This document shows positions 11,561 to 23,645 of a stretch of 64,000 bases of DNA, piece by piece. The position numbers were made by a program, and so were the translations under genes. The first letter of the stretch is position 1. The number at the start of each line of letters is the position of its first letter. A model generated the notes under the pieces. The model saw nothing but the letters and a program-made list of their open reading frames with translations, ran no database searches and had not been told where the DNA came from. This stretch comes from Pieris napi. Lineage: Eukaryota > Arthropoda > Insecta > Lepidoptera > Pieridae. The stretch is from NCBI RefSeq assembly GCF_905475465.1, contig NC_062249.1, positions 5,468,501-5,532,500 on the forward strand. Reading direction: 5' to 3'.

Positions 11561-12526
11561 TAAAACTTGAATAATCTAACCCAAGGTGTAAAAAAAAAAC
11601 TTCCTTCAATCGTGTGCGCTATTATATTGAGTAGTGATAAAACTATTAATGCTAGGTACAACAAAATTATGTACTACAATTTTTCAAGAAACATCACTAT
11701 CTATAAAAAATGTCGGGACAGCATGTCTCTATCTTTTATAGTTACGTCACAATAAGCGTCCTTTTATTAATTTTTTTTTAAAGAAAAAACTTTTTTTTAT
11801 TAAAATACCACCGCTAGAAAAGGCTCTTTATTCGTACCTAGGTATTGATCCTTATCAAAATAATTACCAACGTTTCACATAAGCTACAATTTAATAACCA
11901 CCAAAAAAGCATGGTGGATTGGTGTTCTCCTGCCTTTTCTCTTGAATAGTTTACTACTATGTAATATAACAAAAATCTTAGCCACAGCCACGCTTGGCCG
12001 AGTCTACTAGTTCACGATAAATTTAAGACCGTATTTGTTTGTAATATCCCTTTAAATACATTCAGAGTACTATTAAATTTAGGTTGATATCAACATGAAA
12101 CTAATCCACAACCAAAAATTGAGGTCTCTGTTTACACTAAGCAAAAGGAAAGGGACAAGTATAACATTCATTTCGTTTATTAAGTCGTTTTTATTTGAGC
12201 GGCCTTTGTAATAAATAAAAGTATGGATTATTTATACGCCGCTATAAAGCTTGCGTCCAATAAATAACTATATTGATGTTAAACGCAATTGAAATACAGT
12301 CAACGCGTGCCACATTTTCCATTAGATTCTTACCATTCATAATATATTATTCAATTATACCTTGGTATTTAATATTTAATTCTTATATTATTTTTATTTT
12401 TATTCGTAAATCGTCAAGTTTTAGGATTTGATCAATGCTAATAAGTTTGTTTCTGCGTTGTTTGATAAAACTCAAATATAAATTTCCAAATATTCGCAAC
12501 TGAAAACAGCTTTAATTTTAAGAGCG
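11561..12526. other. AT-rich DNA with one weak repeat segment
   Basis: The piece at about 11,865-11,925 (acgtttcacataagctacaa with ccaccaaaaaagcatggtgg) recurs inverted at about 24,020-24,085. Otherwise nothing is recognised. Confidence 0.45.
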
Positions 12527-12652
12527 TGCTAATACATAAAAGGCTGGCAACGCACTTGCGAGTCCCTGGCAATGTGAGTGTCTATAGGCGGCGGTGTTAC
12601 CTACGTCAGATAAGCCTCCTACCGGTTTCCCCCTTTTACAAAAAAATCTATA
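12527..12652 (+). mobile_element. LINE 3' end, family B, tail only
   Basis: Contains ggctggcaacgcacttgcga, ggcggcggtgttacctacgt and an A run, matching the untranslated tail of the copy at 2364. Confidence 0.8.
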
Positions 12653-13102
12653 GCCATTAAAACATGTAAACCAAGCTATTTTGAAAGTCATATAAAACTT
12701 GAAATATTTGTAATACCAGTCTTAGTATTAATTAACCAGATTACCAATTACATATATGTATACATATACATTATAACCCAAATACTTAGACCTATTATGT
12801 CCTACACAAACAACTATTAATAACATTACCATATTATAATATGTTCTTTTACGGTATTTATAATAATAATCATATAAATATGAATAATTTCCCCATTTTT
12901 GGACATTATAGAAATTCTAGGATAATTTAAGGCTTTTAGATTTAATCTACGTATATTTCAATATTTGTAATATTTATTACTGAAATGGCTATAGCAAGGC
13001 TGTGTCTGAGAAATTTCACGCATTTTATATGTTAATATAGAAGCCTGGCGTCGTTATGTTTAAATCACCAATACTGTGTTAGATCTAATTATAAGATTAA
13101 GT
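12653..13102. other. AT-rich DNA, nothing recognised
   Basis: No structured repeat or open frame. Confidence 0.45.
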
Positions 13103-13405
13103 ATTAAAATATGATAAAGTGGAAATGGGCAGGCCACATGATCAGGGGAAAGGACAAATGGAGTAAAATAATCACACAATGGTACCCAAGAGATGGAAAG
13201 AGAAAGAGAGGTAGACCACCAAAAAGGTGGGACGACGACATTATGGCCATAGAAAGGCCAGAATGGAGAAGATTGGAGGAGGCCTTTGCCACCTGGCAAA
13301 CGGACACGCAAAAGTGGAACAAAAGAACAATCTACGAAAAATAAAGAAAAAAATACTGTCATGTCCGAAAGAGGCTATAATAATAATAATTAAAATATGA
13401 TAAAG
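13103..13405 (+). mobile_element. 5'-truncated LINE insertion with 17-bp target-site duplication, family G
   Basis: The 17-bp sequence attaaaatatgataaag occurs at 13,103-13,119 and 13,389-13,405 and brackets the insert. The insert (13,120-13,388) encodes the C-terminal end of a LINE reverse transcriptase: WKWAGHMIRGKDKWSK, then ITQWYPRDGKRKRGRPPKRW and WRRLEEAFATWQTDTQKW, a stop and a (taa)n tail. The intact frame and perfect duplication suggest a fairly young insertion. The ATG of the open frame lies in the duplicated target, so it is not a real start. Confidence 0.9.
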
Positions 13406-13639
13406 CCAATATGATTTTTAATGTAAAACTTAAAATTAAGCATCGACTCTGAATATAAATTTGCCTATTATTACATATGGCTACTCGTAAATCTGTCAGC
13501 GTACGTACGTAATTTTTATACATATCATATGCAACCATCGAAATTATCTCTAAAATTTTAGCTATCACGTTTATATTTAACTATTATAAATATAAAGACT
13601 GCCTATGTATAAATCAGTTCGTTAATAAAAATTTAAAAG

Positions 13640-13795
13640 TATCCTCGTTGTACTGCGACACTTATTCGTTGAGCGAGGAAAGCACCAGCTCTGGGGTCAC
13701 CGGTACTATCTACCAATTGCCAACTTAAATCTTTAATTAGCGCCTCTGCACTTGAACCCCACGTCCTAAGAGTCTCTACTCCAAATAAACACCCT
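13640..13795 (-). mobile_element. LINE ORF C-terminal fragment, family D
   Basis: Reads on the minus strand like 47,990-48,150: tactccaaat, aagtgcagaggcgctaatta, aagatttaagttggcaattg and ggtgaccccagagctggtgc. Interrupted by stops. Confidence 0.75.
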
Positions 13796-15179
13796 TTTTA
13801 AAATATCCAATATCAATTGAAATTTAAAAACGAAATAAATTCAGTTTCAAGTGACAGATAATGACGTTATCACCATTCGTTAACTCGAACACTCCGTAAA
13901 AGGAGTTTATTTAGCGCAGGTCGGTATTTCCGGTCGGCACGTGTCCATATTGCGAGCGTGAATTACATAATGCATATAAGTTACAACGATATAACTTGTG
14001 ATATGTCTGGTTATTTATGAAATATGTTAGTCGAGATTAAGGCAGCGTTAATCAAAATTAAATTTAGTTGAGAGAGCTGTAATAACATTTTTCTTATAAT
14101 TTAGACGTATCTGACAATAGTCCGGTCAATCTAGATCAAAAAATGAGAGTGAAGTAGGTACATAGAATTACAACAAGCTGAAAATCAGTAAAATTCTTCA
14201 AAACATAATTGTAAATAATATTTAAAAGTTCCCCATCATTCCCGTGTATGGTTTTTTTTTATTCAATGGCAAAGGTCAAAAAAATGAGTTCGCGATTTTC
14301 AGCAAAACGGTAAGTTTTATCATAAAAGTACAAAAATTGTAGATCATAAAATTATCTATTAAAAATATACTTTTTTACCTACAAGCCACCGTTTCTGAGA
14401 TATAACGATTAAAAAAGTTATAAAAGTTGTTAACGTCATAATATGCATGACTACGCCACGTATATAAACAATCAATCAATCTATTGTATCTGACAATACA
14501 ATGCACTTAACGAAGTTATAACGATACCAGTTGGAACACGGGCCTACGTGTTGATTATTATAAGCCCCATGGTAATCAATGAGTGCTCAAGTGCCCACAA
14601 CGACGGCCTACAGTGGGTTGTTCCTAAATCTTCATAAGTTCAAAGGCAGAAATAAAAATTTGAATTATTCTATCTTTGATACCCAGGTGACGTCATCAAT
14701 AGGTTCCTTAGTTTCGATAGTTTGCTGAACTATCAAATGTATACGTACGAAAACTCAAAATCTGCTTCGAATACTAGGTATATCAAAATTGTGTGTGTAT
14801 AGAAGTTTTAATGTAAAGGTGAAAACTTATACTTAAGTAAATTAATGCAAATGGGGCATGGGGAAATATAAATTCGCCTATTTCAGTGTTATCTTTAACC
14901 AAAACAAATATTTGCGGGAACTAATCTCAGGAATTGTGGAAAGAATCCTTTCTGATCGAAACAATATTTGTTTTGTAGACTAGAGATCTGGAGATTTATA
15001 AAATCAAATAGGCACACAAATATGGCTGCACATTGTACTTTATATACTTGAAAGCGCATTTATCTATTTATCGTATAGACAATTATATTCTTCACTCCCT
15101 CAAACGATTCGTTTATCTTGATATATCGGGGACTCGGTGAATGTCATCCCTAAAATACTAACAGTATTTTTTTTGCGCG
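13796..15179. other. Non-coding DNA, possible unclassified repeat
   Basis: The segment 14,220-14,460 (including gtttctgagatataacgatt) looks like the end of a dispersed repeat, but no second copy is in the window. The rest shows nothing. Confidence 0.4.
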
Positions 15180-15715
15180 GTGTTAAAAATTCAAAATTCA
15201 AAAATCATTTAATCATTTTGGTAACACTTTGTACACTTATGACTTGTCTGTAAAGAAATACATATAAATGCTTCTAATTTTATATTTAGTGCCAGTTCTC
15301 AAATCAAGGGCGTAGAACGGAAGAGAAGAACTGGCAATAAACTCTCCGCCACTCTTTTTAATCGCCATGTTTTTTTTTACACAACGTTTGTAAGGAGCTG
15401 CAACCATTAAACCATGTTCCACATGACATCTTAAGTAATTAATAATAATAACATAAATTAAAAACAAAGAGTTGTCCTCTATCAGCAGGAGGCATGGTGA
15501 AATAGGAGCACGCACTTACATTCTCGTGGGAACAACACGCAAACACATAGTCGAAATAATTAACATCACCGCATACACGAATTGAAGTACGACCAGGCAC
15601 CAAAAGTAGCATCCGTTCTCGAGTATGACGCATGGCCAGCCATCGGCCCCCTCGCCATATTTTAGGGAGAGAGACAACCCGACGCATGGACGCCGCCACA
15701 AGCAGTGACATTTAA
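15180..15715. repeat. Dispersed repeat, family H, longest copy
   Basis: The block with caagggcgtagaacggaa, agaagaactggcaataaact, ggagctgcaaccattaaac and ctatcagcaggaggcatggt recurs in the same order at 43,750-44,085 and partly inverted at 41,800-41,905. The three overlapping minus-strand open frames here carry no domain. A LINE 3' region is possible, but the class is not established. Confidence 0.75.
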
Positions 15716-16642
15716 GCGAGCATGACGATCCTTGAAATGTGGACTTGGCTACATAAGAAAATAATAATAATACTGAAATAATTGGATACCACATGGATCA
15801 CGGTTTGTAAAGATACATCACCAATTCAATAATCTGTAAACCAATAGGTACTATGTGTTGTTTAACAAATGATGTTCAATGTTCATATAAAATTTATTTG
15901 AATTACCAAAATTTCGATATCTTAAGGCTATCAAATAACCATCTTCAAATAATAGGTTATGTCGCTACCATAATGATACACAGTTTTGACATTATTCATG
16001 GTTCTCTGGCCTCAGCTAAGAGTAGAATTAGGACACAGTACCAATAATATATTTTCTCGGTTCAAATAGTTTAGTTCTTTTATAGTTTGTATTTTTAATT
16101 TTATGGTTGTCACTGTTTATTGTATCTACTTGAATGCGCTGGTCGTATTCATTTATAACATATATGGACGACACCCATTTTTATATTTTTGTATGTATGT
16201 CAATTTATATCATGTGTTTGTCCTGATTTTGTGGTCTTAATACATAAAAAAAATAACAGGTATTCCAAAATAAAAGTATATGCCTGGCCAGCAACTATTA
16301 CTACTTCGCCGGGAATCAAACTCCGCGTTACACACGCGTTTCAACTTCAATTCGAAGGCCTTCACGAATCAATAAACTCTCGAGAATAGCAAAGGCGTCT
16401 TTATTACTTTGTGTTAAGATAGATTTTTCAATTCACAACACTACCTTTCCGTATAGGTTCGCTTTGATGATTATGCTAAACCCATCGATTTATATTACAG
16501 GTAGCGATTTTATCTAACATTCATGATTTCTTTAATGGCATATTGTGATAGGTAAAGTTTAATATTTAATAATATATAGTGCTGTAAATTTAATAATAAG
16601 AATAATAGTTATTCATAAAAGTTAAACCAGCTTTATTGAACA
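15716..16642. other. Non-coding DNA, nothing recognised
   Basis: A 66-codon plus-strand frame ending at 16,389 has mixed composition but no motif or splice context. Confidence 0.4.
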
Positions 16643-16911
16643 GTCTAAAGCTTCCCAACCTTTCTTGGGCCATTCCCCACCTTAGCCTAACTAAAATTTT
16701 AATTAAAATAATTGAATTGTACAGTTAAGAAACTTAAATGATAGGTTAAGAAGAAATTACTAGGAAATGATTAACGAAACACAGTAAATTTTCAAAACAT
16801 ATAATTAAATACTGAGATTCATATTCCAAATAATTTTCAAATAAGTCCCCTTAAAAATCAAATTGCCCCCCTGTGGGGCGTGGGCCCACGTTGGGGAACA
16901 CTGGTCTATAG
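16643..16911. mobile_element. Non-autonomous hAT-like element with 8-bp target duplication
   Basis: The flanks gtctaaag (16,643-16,650) and gtctatag (16,904-16,911) match at 7 of 8 positions, the length hAT transposases duplicate. The element (16,651-16,903) starts cttcccaacctttctt and ends gttggggaacactg, so its ends are imperfect inverted repeats of the ttcccaac type common in hAT elements. There is no transposase ORF. Confidence 0.75.
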
Positions 16912-17272
16912 TATAGTTAATCAACTGTCTCTGAAACTCAAAGGGACGAGTGAGTATCTCTTACTTTAATTACAGATTAAATGTCATAGTATTATTTAAA
17001 CCAGTATTTCCAGTCAGGAGTTTAAAATGGAAAAAGAGTAAAAATCATAAACACAAAAAATCTAAAAATACTGTAACCGATTATGTTTTTAGAACTTTTT
17101 GCTCGAAAAAGTGATTGAAATTTTTGCGAAAATTAAAGTTTAATAGATTTTTGTTGAATGGCTTTGCTGATGCGTATTTAATCCGCAAAAAGCTCAAATG
17201 CACAATAAACTTAACGGTCTGTAGAATAAGTTTAGGCATTTTTTTATTCGAAATTAAGTTTATCTTACAGAC

Positions 17273-17300
17273 GCTTTGACTGCGCTGCTACTATTAATTG
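17273..17300. repeat. 28-bp direct repeat, copy 1
   Basis: The 28 bases from gctttgactgcgctgctact through attaattg are repeated exactly at 17,757-17,784. Confidence 0.9.
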
Positions 17301-17756
17301 GAGAAGGATCTTTTGAATGCTATTTGAACTTGTATGTAAAGTGTTACAAATGGTTTCTTGTCTTTTATCCCCAAAATCGAATTCGGAAATTCCAACCCAA
17401 CATGCACCTGAAATACTAATTGGCAGCAGAAAGCGCGATATCCGTTTTATGTACAAATACGTCTCGTAGTAATTACGACTAGTGTAGAAACTGATCGTAA
17501 TTGAGTAATATGGGTTGTTAGATAAAAATTTTGCTTTTAGCTAGTTGCCGTGTACACTTGCCGTACTCCCCATGTGTTGGAAGTTGATTAATGACGTCAC
17601 CACTGAGATGTCGTTAGGGCGATCATTTCCTCAAGCTCCCATGTCTCTCTCATTTTCCCTCATTTCTTTATACGATTTTCCCGTTTGCTTAATCTTTAGC
17701 CAATGTTTTATCTATTCTAAATTCAAATATCTGAAATAAAATTTCAACTTACTGAA
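17301..17756. other. Segment between two 28-bp direct repeats
   Basis: 456 bp with no open frame of note and no other internal symmetry seen. Confidence 0.5.
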
Positions 17757-17784
17757 GCTTTGACTGCGCTGCTACTATTAATTG
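17757..17784. repeat. 28-bp direct repeat, copy 2
   Basis: Exact copy of 17,273-17,300; the flanking bases differ. Confidence 0.9.
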
Positions 17785-18012
17785 AAACACACTTTGTATG
17801 GTACATTCTTAACATACATGGAAAAAAATATTAATTTCAAACTATGCGCCAGTACATACATTGCGTTAACTGCTTTCTACAATTATTTAGATAAAAACTC
17901 TGGAACTATATTGACCTAGTAGCTCCTAATATCCTCGAAGAATCCTAATAAAGAAGATTCTAATCCTACAGTAGTATTTTTGAATCACAGGTGTGTTTGG
18001 ATTTTTCTTTCT

Positions 18013-18112
18013 GTCAGGTACAGAATGGTGATCACCTTACCGTACCTTGCGTAGTTAGAAAAAAATATCAAGCAACAGATACAGAATTCTGAGGCAAAAA
18101 CAGTGGGGTTTT
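18013..18112 (+). repeat. tRNA-derived SINE, family A, 3' fragment
   Basis: Contains tgtcaggtacagaatggtga and caacagatacagaattctga, matching the distal half of the full SINE. The tRNA head is missing. Confidence 0.65.
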
Positions 18113-20100
18113 TTGAAGAACTTAATGTGAAAATATTTAACAGAAATATCAGCCCTTACAACTTACTTACTTTTAAAAATACCTAAACAAATCTAAGTTA
18201 TGCCATGCCGAGGTATTTACTTAATAATTTTATTATCTATACTTAATTATAAAGAAAGGTAAAGAGGGTTATTGCATTGGTAGTTTATGAACAGTGGAGC
18301 TACTGTGTAGTTCCCCTTGCATAAGAGGAATCTAGTTACTATAATAGTTGGGTGCAACACCACAAATTGCATTCGGAAGCCACAGAAGCTATTGGCTTTA
18401 CGATCACCGGAATTGTGTCCATCAAATAATGATTAGCTTTTTTATAAATATACAAATATTATTTGGTACACTTTAGTTATTATTTTGATATCTCTATAAA
18501 GCGATTCGGATACTTAGAGGTTTAAGAATCATTGTTTGTTTTTTGGATATTACTTAGGTTAATGTATTATAGGATATGTATATTTAAAAAAATTCAATTA
18601 ACCTAATACATTTCTTTAACTGTGGAAAATAAAACTACCATTTGGATGGCCACTTGCATAAGTGTACAAATTTTACTTAAATGAATAAATAACTTTCGAA
18701 TTTGAATTTGTCTAATTAATTATTTGGTTAACTGGACTTTTTGTCTTTATAATTTACTTTCAAATAAAAATTACATTTAAAATTTATTTAAAATCGTTAT
18801 AACATTGCCTTAATATGGTCAGAATTGTCTCCATGGTTGAGCTCACCCCCGAGGTCTCCGATACTGTCAACCTTTCATATTCTTCTAGTATAAGATCAAA
18901 ATAAGTTAAAATATTGCTATATAATAAATATTAATTCAGCCACCGTAATATCAATTTATCGCTCCAAACCATCCTTGCATAACAGAATTTGAATGACAAA
19001 TTTTTAATCTAAGCCCGTGCCAAAAAAAACTCGGACCTGCATCGAAACTGTACGCACGGCTGCGCACGATTCACCACGGACGGCATCACTCATCTATCTC
19101 TCTTATTTTTCTTATAGTAGGCTTTAGGGCTGAAGTAATAAATGTTTAGAGAAATACTTTTCCCGCTAAAACGTTTGATAGAAGTAGTTATCTTAAGGAG
19201 TACGCTTGAATAGCGAGATCAGCAGGAATCTGTACCACATTGAACTTTGGTATTATCTCAAATATGACTACAATGTCATACAGTACCTACTGGAAATACT
19301 GAACATACAAACATTATTCACATACGCCATTTTATTTGTGGGTTATAAGTTCTTTAGTACAGCATCCTCTAGACAGCCCTATTTTCTCGTAAAAACCGCA
19401 TTACGTGAATAATCTTCTTGTTAACTGTTGATTTTAAGCTCCGGTGAATGACTCTTGTCCATTCATCGTTCAGTGAATGGGTGATCTGACAGGAAAGCGG
19501 ACAGGTTTAGAAAAATCTAACAAAAAAGCGATGGCACCTGTTTAAGAATGTTTTTTTGAATTATAAAATAGGTTAATCACATTGAAGTTGGTGTGCGTAA
19601 TTTAGAAGTTTGAAAGTGACTTTTGGAGGTAAATTATTTGTAAGATATTTACAAAATGTCTTCCTTCAATGCTATGCAATTTAAGGATCGATTCCGATCA
19701 TATTTCAATATTGAGTACCAACCACAGCAACACAGTAATTTATGTTTGTAACGGAAAACGGTTTGTATGTTAAAAGAGTTACATTGAAATCTCTTTCTGT
19801 TGCTAGAGTACCTACTAATTGTTATCTTATTATAGAGTAATTTTTTCCGTGTCAATCCAGAACACAAAGACTAATCAAAATTTTATAACGTATAAAAATG
19901 TAGTAAAACATTTAATCCTATATCAGAATTCCTTATACTAACACATATATTATATTTTTCCAATTAATTGTTGTACACACGTCAAAGATTTGAACGCCTC
20001 TTTTTCTATTAGATACATTTAAGAAATATACAAATACTATATTTAAGCAAAGCCTTATAACGTTATAGTTCCGTCGTTGTAACCGCATTATAAAAACGTC
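18113..20100. other. Non-coding DNA, nothing recognised
   Basis: Several 60-75 codon frames lack coding character. No repeat family members seen. Confidence 0.4.
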
Positions 20101-20114
20101 GTTACCATGGTAAC
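20101..20114. promoter_or_regulatory. Perfect RFX-type X-box palindrome
   Basis: gttaccatggtaac is an exact 14-bp palindrome matching the RFX X-box consensus (two half-sites GTTNCC/GGNAAC with touching spacing). RFX factors drive ciliary and sensory-neuron genes in animals. No gene is seen next to it, so function is unproven. Confidence 0.45.
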
Positions 20115-20516
20115 CCGACCGACTACTTTAATAGGTTTAGGATGTACTTTAATCCACATTTTATAATAAGGCATTCTCAACTCATCAAGCGGCTTACAGT
20201 TATTTAAACTGTGATAAAATTCTTGCCAATCGAAGAACCTATAAATTATTGCAAGGCACTGTTAATTATGGTGCATTACTGGTACGATTAACTAGAAACC
20301 ATTAACATCCTTTTTTGTTATAAAAACTACTAATTGCAAAAAGTGGAGTTAAAGAAACTGAGCAAGAAACTCGTGTGTGAAGACTTGGGCGTTTAGCATA
20401 GACTTATAAGGGGGTGCTGGTGTATTCACGTCACATTACATATTAGCTAGTGAGCCAGAATCTTTGCGCAAAGTATAATATTGGTAAACATGAGTTGAAC
20501 CGCTGGTACACTTGAT

Positions 20517-20812
20517 GAGCAGTGTTGGCCTAGTGGCTTCAGCGAGTGACCCTCATCCCTGAGGTCGTAGGTTCGATCCCCGGTTGCGCACTTATGCAAT
20601 TATTTCTATGTGCGCATCTAACATTCGCTCGAATGGTGAAGAAAATCATCGTAAGGAAACCGGCTTGCCTTTAACCCGAAAAGTCGACGGCGTATGTCAG
20701 GCACAGAAGGCTGATCATTTTGCCTATTAGATTGACAAATGATCATGAAACAGATTCTGAAATCTGATGCCTAGACTTAAAAAGGTTGTAGTGCTACTGA
20801 TTTATTTTATTT
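20517..20812 (+). repeat. tRNA-derived SINE, family A, full length
   Basis: A-box-like tggcctagtgg, B box ggttcgatccccgg, body with gaatggtgaagaaaatcatc and cgacggcgtatgtcaggcac, and tail ending aaaaaggttgtagtgctact plus a TTATTTT run. About 296 bp. Confidence 0.9.
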
Positions 20813-22915
20813 TCATAACTATGTTCACTTATGAACGTCAATGTTCCTTTATGATTCTCGTATGTCAAAAACGTGTTAGAACCTTACCTATATGTCAAAT
20901 CAATTACATTTTTGGCAGAGTAATTCTGAGCGCAGAGCATCGATTCGGAATCCTAAGAGAAAAAATTGTGGTAGAAATCGGCTTTGATGATTTATTTTAG
21001 AGTGTCAATAATTATTTATCTCTCAGATTACAAAATAAGTTCATTGGTCCCTTCGCAGTGATAGTATATATATTTTTAATAATAATTAACTAATTTATTA
21101 ATGCTTCATGCTCCTGCTTCAGGAAATGTGTAAACTTTATGTCTGACAATAAATCAGAGATTTGTGTGATATTTGTTAAATTACTTCTATTTAGGCATTG
21201 TTATTTTCTTTTTTGTTTTGTGTTGTGTAATTGTTGATTGCTGTATTTTTTTCTAATAAGTATTCTGTTTCTTGCCTGATGTTATACTTTTTTACTATTG
21301 TAATATACAATTAATTAATAAGGATAATGTATTGTATTAGTATATTTTCTCATGAAAGTGAATATTGTAATGTTAATAATGATAAACAAAATAGTTCAAA
21401 TTAATTTCCATACGCTGGTCACATGGTTTTACTTGTCATGGTTTGATGATCATTCATATTTCTAAGAATAAGTGTATCTAAGACGCACAAAGCTAAAAAT
21501 TATAGATGATAATATCGTCATTGTATTATAACATTTTTCCTGTTACGATTACAATAGAAATAGATATGCAATTTCTTAAATGGTATAAATGTTTTTAATT
21601 AAATTATAGATTTAAATTAATTGCATTTTCTAAGGACATGGTACAGTTAAAGAAAGCTTTGATTAATTAACTAAAATATTTCAAATATTTAAATATATTA
21701 CACATAAACCATAAATTACACATTGAAGGTCACATTGGATCAATTAAAAATTAACTTAAACATAATAAACAATATTTTGTGCTGGCGTGTATAAAATAAA
21801 TAAATAATTTATTGAGTGTAAAACCAATTATTATACTTGCTATTATTTTTTCTTTTTTTTCTTTAAATGATTATTAGTTTATGTATAACCTGATCTGACT
21901 GACGATTTTACAAAAAGATTCTTGTATATATTATCTATCTATCAATATAGTTATGCTTAGATAAAGCCAAATTCAAATAAAAAATTTTTTAAACATTAAA
22001 AGTATATGTATAAATACAACAATGATATTAAAGGTACTTTGGAAGCATATAATTTTGATACTTTCTTTATTAAATTATTTTAAGGTTAGGTGCTGATTTT
22101 TTCATTATATTTTGAAACAAATTAAAATCCTATCACGTCTGTAACCTTTACTAGACAATTATGTGTATGGAGTGAACGAACGACATTCCATTCATCGTCC
22201 GTTCAACTGCAACTGAGCTAATGATCTGACATTAAATACGGATACGAGTGATCTGTAAATACGGTACTTTCAGATTAGCAATATTCACATATTACTGAAT
22301 AATCACAATTTATTATTTATTTTATATTAGTTTGATATTATAGAAGACTCGTTGCCTTTCTTAATTGACACGGTTTCTGTAAAGGCAAACCATTTTCAGC
22401 ATTTCAATACATGAAATTTTGACTCTCTTCTCATTCAAGAGATCAAAAATATTCTGCTATTTAAATTACAGTATGAAACAAGGAATAAATTAAATTTATT
22501 AAGTTACAGCTCACCACCAGTTCTCACTTCTCAGTTCAGAGTCTAGGATACGTGGTTAGTGAAAATTGTTTGGTGCGCATAAATTATATTATTATTACGT
22601 ATAAAATATTACGAATATTACGAGTATTTGACATGACGCCTGTCGGGAAGGTACCACTTGATAGCGGCTAGGAAATTTATTTATTTGCTCTACAGTATTG
22701 CTACAGCTACTCACGAAACAATATCCAAACAAGTACATTGTACACAAAAGCCACAAACGGAATACACATTCAAACATAAACAAAGCACAGTTTCACCTTT
22801 TTATATATATACGTATATATTTAATTTTTAAATTAACATTATGAATGTTGCCGAGGAACTATCAATAAAATTAAGAAAGCTTTGTGCTGTCACTTGAACA
22901 ATTGTTCTGTATTGT
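20813..22915. other. AT-rich DNA, nothing recognised
   Basis: Strongly AT-rich with long A/T runs. A 77-codon plus-strand frame begins in the SINE tail at 20,767 and has no support. Confidence 0.45.
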
Positions 22916-23021
22916 ATGAAGCTTGGACAGTAAAAGAAGATAGCCGCCGGCGCTTAAAAGCATTGAAATGCTTTCGTCGCATGCTTCGTATAGGCTGGAC
23001 CCAGAAGGGCTCTAAATGATG
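22916..23021 (+). mobile_element. LINE reverse-transcriptase fragment, family I
   Basis: The plus frame reads YEAWTVKEDSRRRLKALKCF then RRMLRIGWTQKGSK and a stop. This matches the conserved Y-G-x-E-x-W-T...R-R-M-L-R-I-x-W-T segment downstream of the RT domain in LINEs, also seen at 39,316-40,148. 5'-truncated and dead. Confidence 0.75.
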
Positions 23022-23385
23022 TTACTCAGTATTATTATTATTTTTCTTTGCTACTGAGGCACAAACTAGCTGCTGTGGTCTCTGGCAGAATGACCAGCGC
23101 TGTGGAACTTTTTGCTCCTCAGCATAATGCTGAACCAGGGCCAATTACAACCACAGCACACACACATTGCACACTTGAAGCGAACCGAATGGCAAAAGGG
23201 AATTTTTAATTTTAACGTTTATTGTTTTTGATTTGTTGTCTTATTTTATTTTTTCTTTGAGTATTGTTATTTTGTGTGTTTTCGTATGTAATAAATGTTA
23301 TGTCTATGTCTATCTTCTTTAACGAACGCTAGGCCACATTGTCCGCGGACCCTGGCACTGAGACAGTATAAATACAGTATTAGTT

Positions 23386-23645
23386 ATGCACGACGACGTT
23401 TCCACTTCATTGATTAGGCGCTTGGAACAAGATTTTTTATGTAACCTTTATTTGGTCTCTAAAGCTCAATTGATCGCCTCCAAGAATGCAAAGATGAACC
23501 TCTTATGCGGCAATTTGGCGCCCGAGGTGACTTCCGTGGGTATTGCTTACCCGGCTCTTGGGATGTGGAGGGATTACCTGGAGTGAGTCCCGCAAACACG
23601 TACTCTGTAGTGCGGGGATGCGTTAAAGCTTTCAAAACTTCCATC
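23386..23645 (-). other. Unclassified moderately GC-rich segment
   Basis: Less AT-rich than its surroundings, with overlapping frames on both strands. The minus frame (GLTPGNPSTSQEPGKQYPRK) looks like transposon-derived sequence rather than a conserved protein, but no second copy is in the window. Confidence 0.35.

Noticed and set aside
13111..13344. Small cellular gene starting at ATG 13,111
   Set aside because: The ATG lies in the target-site duplication; the peptide is a LINE reverse-transcriptase C-terminus.
15237..15794. Three overlapping 90-codon minus-strand frames as a gene
   Set aside because: They cover a dispersed repeat that recurs at 43,750 with stops, in mutually different frames.
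20530..20600. tRNA gene suggested by the B box
   Set aside because: The head belongs to a SINE with conserved body and tail; no full cloverleaf or acceptor pairing.
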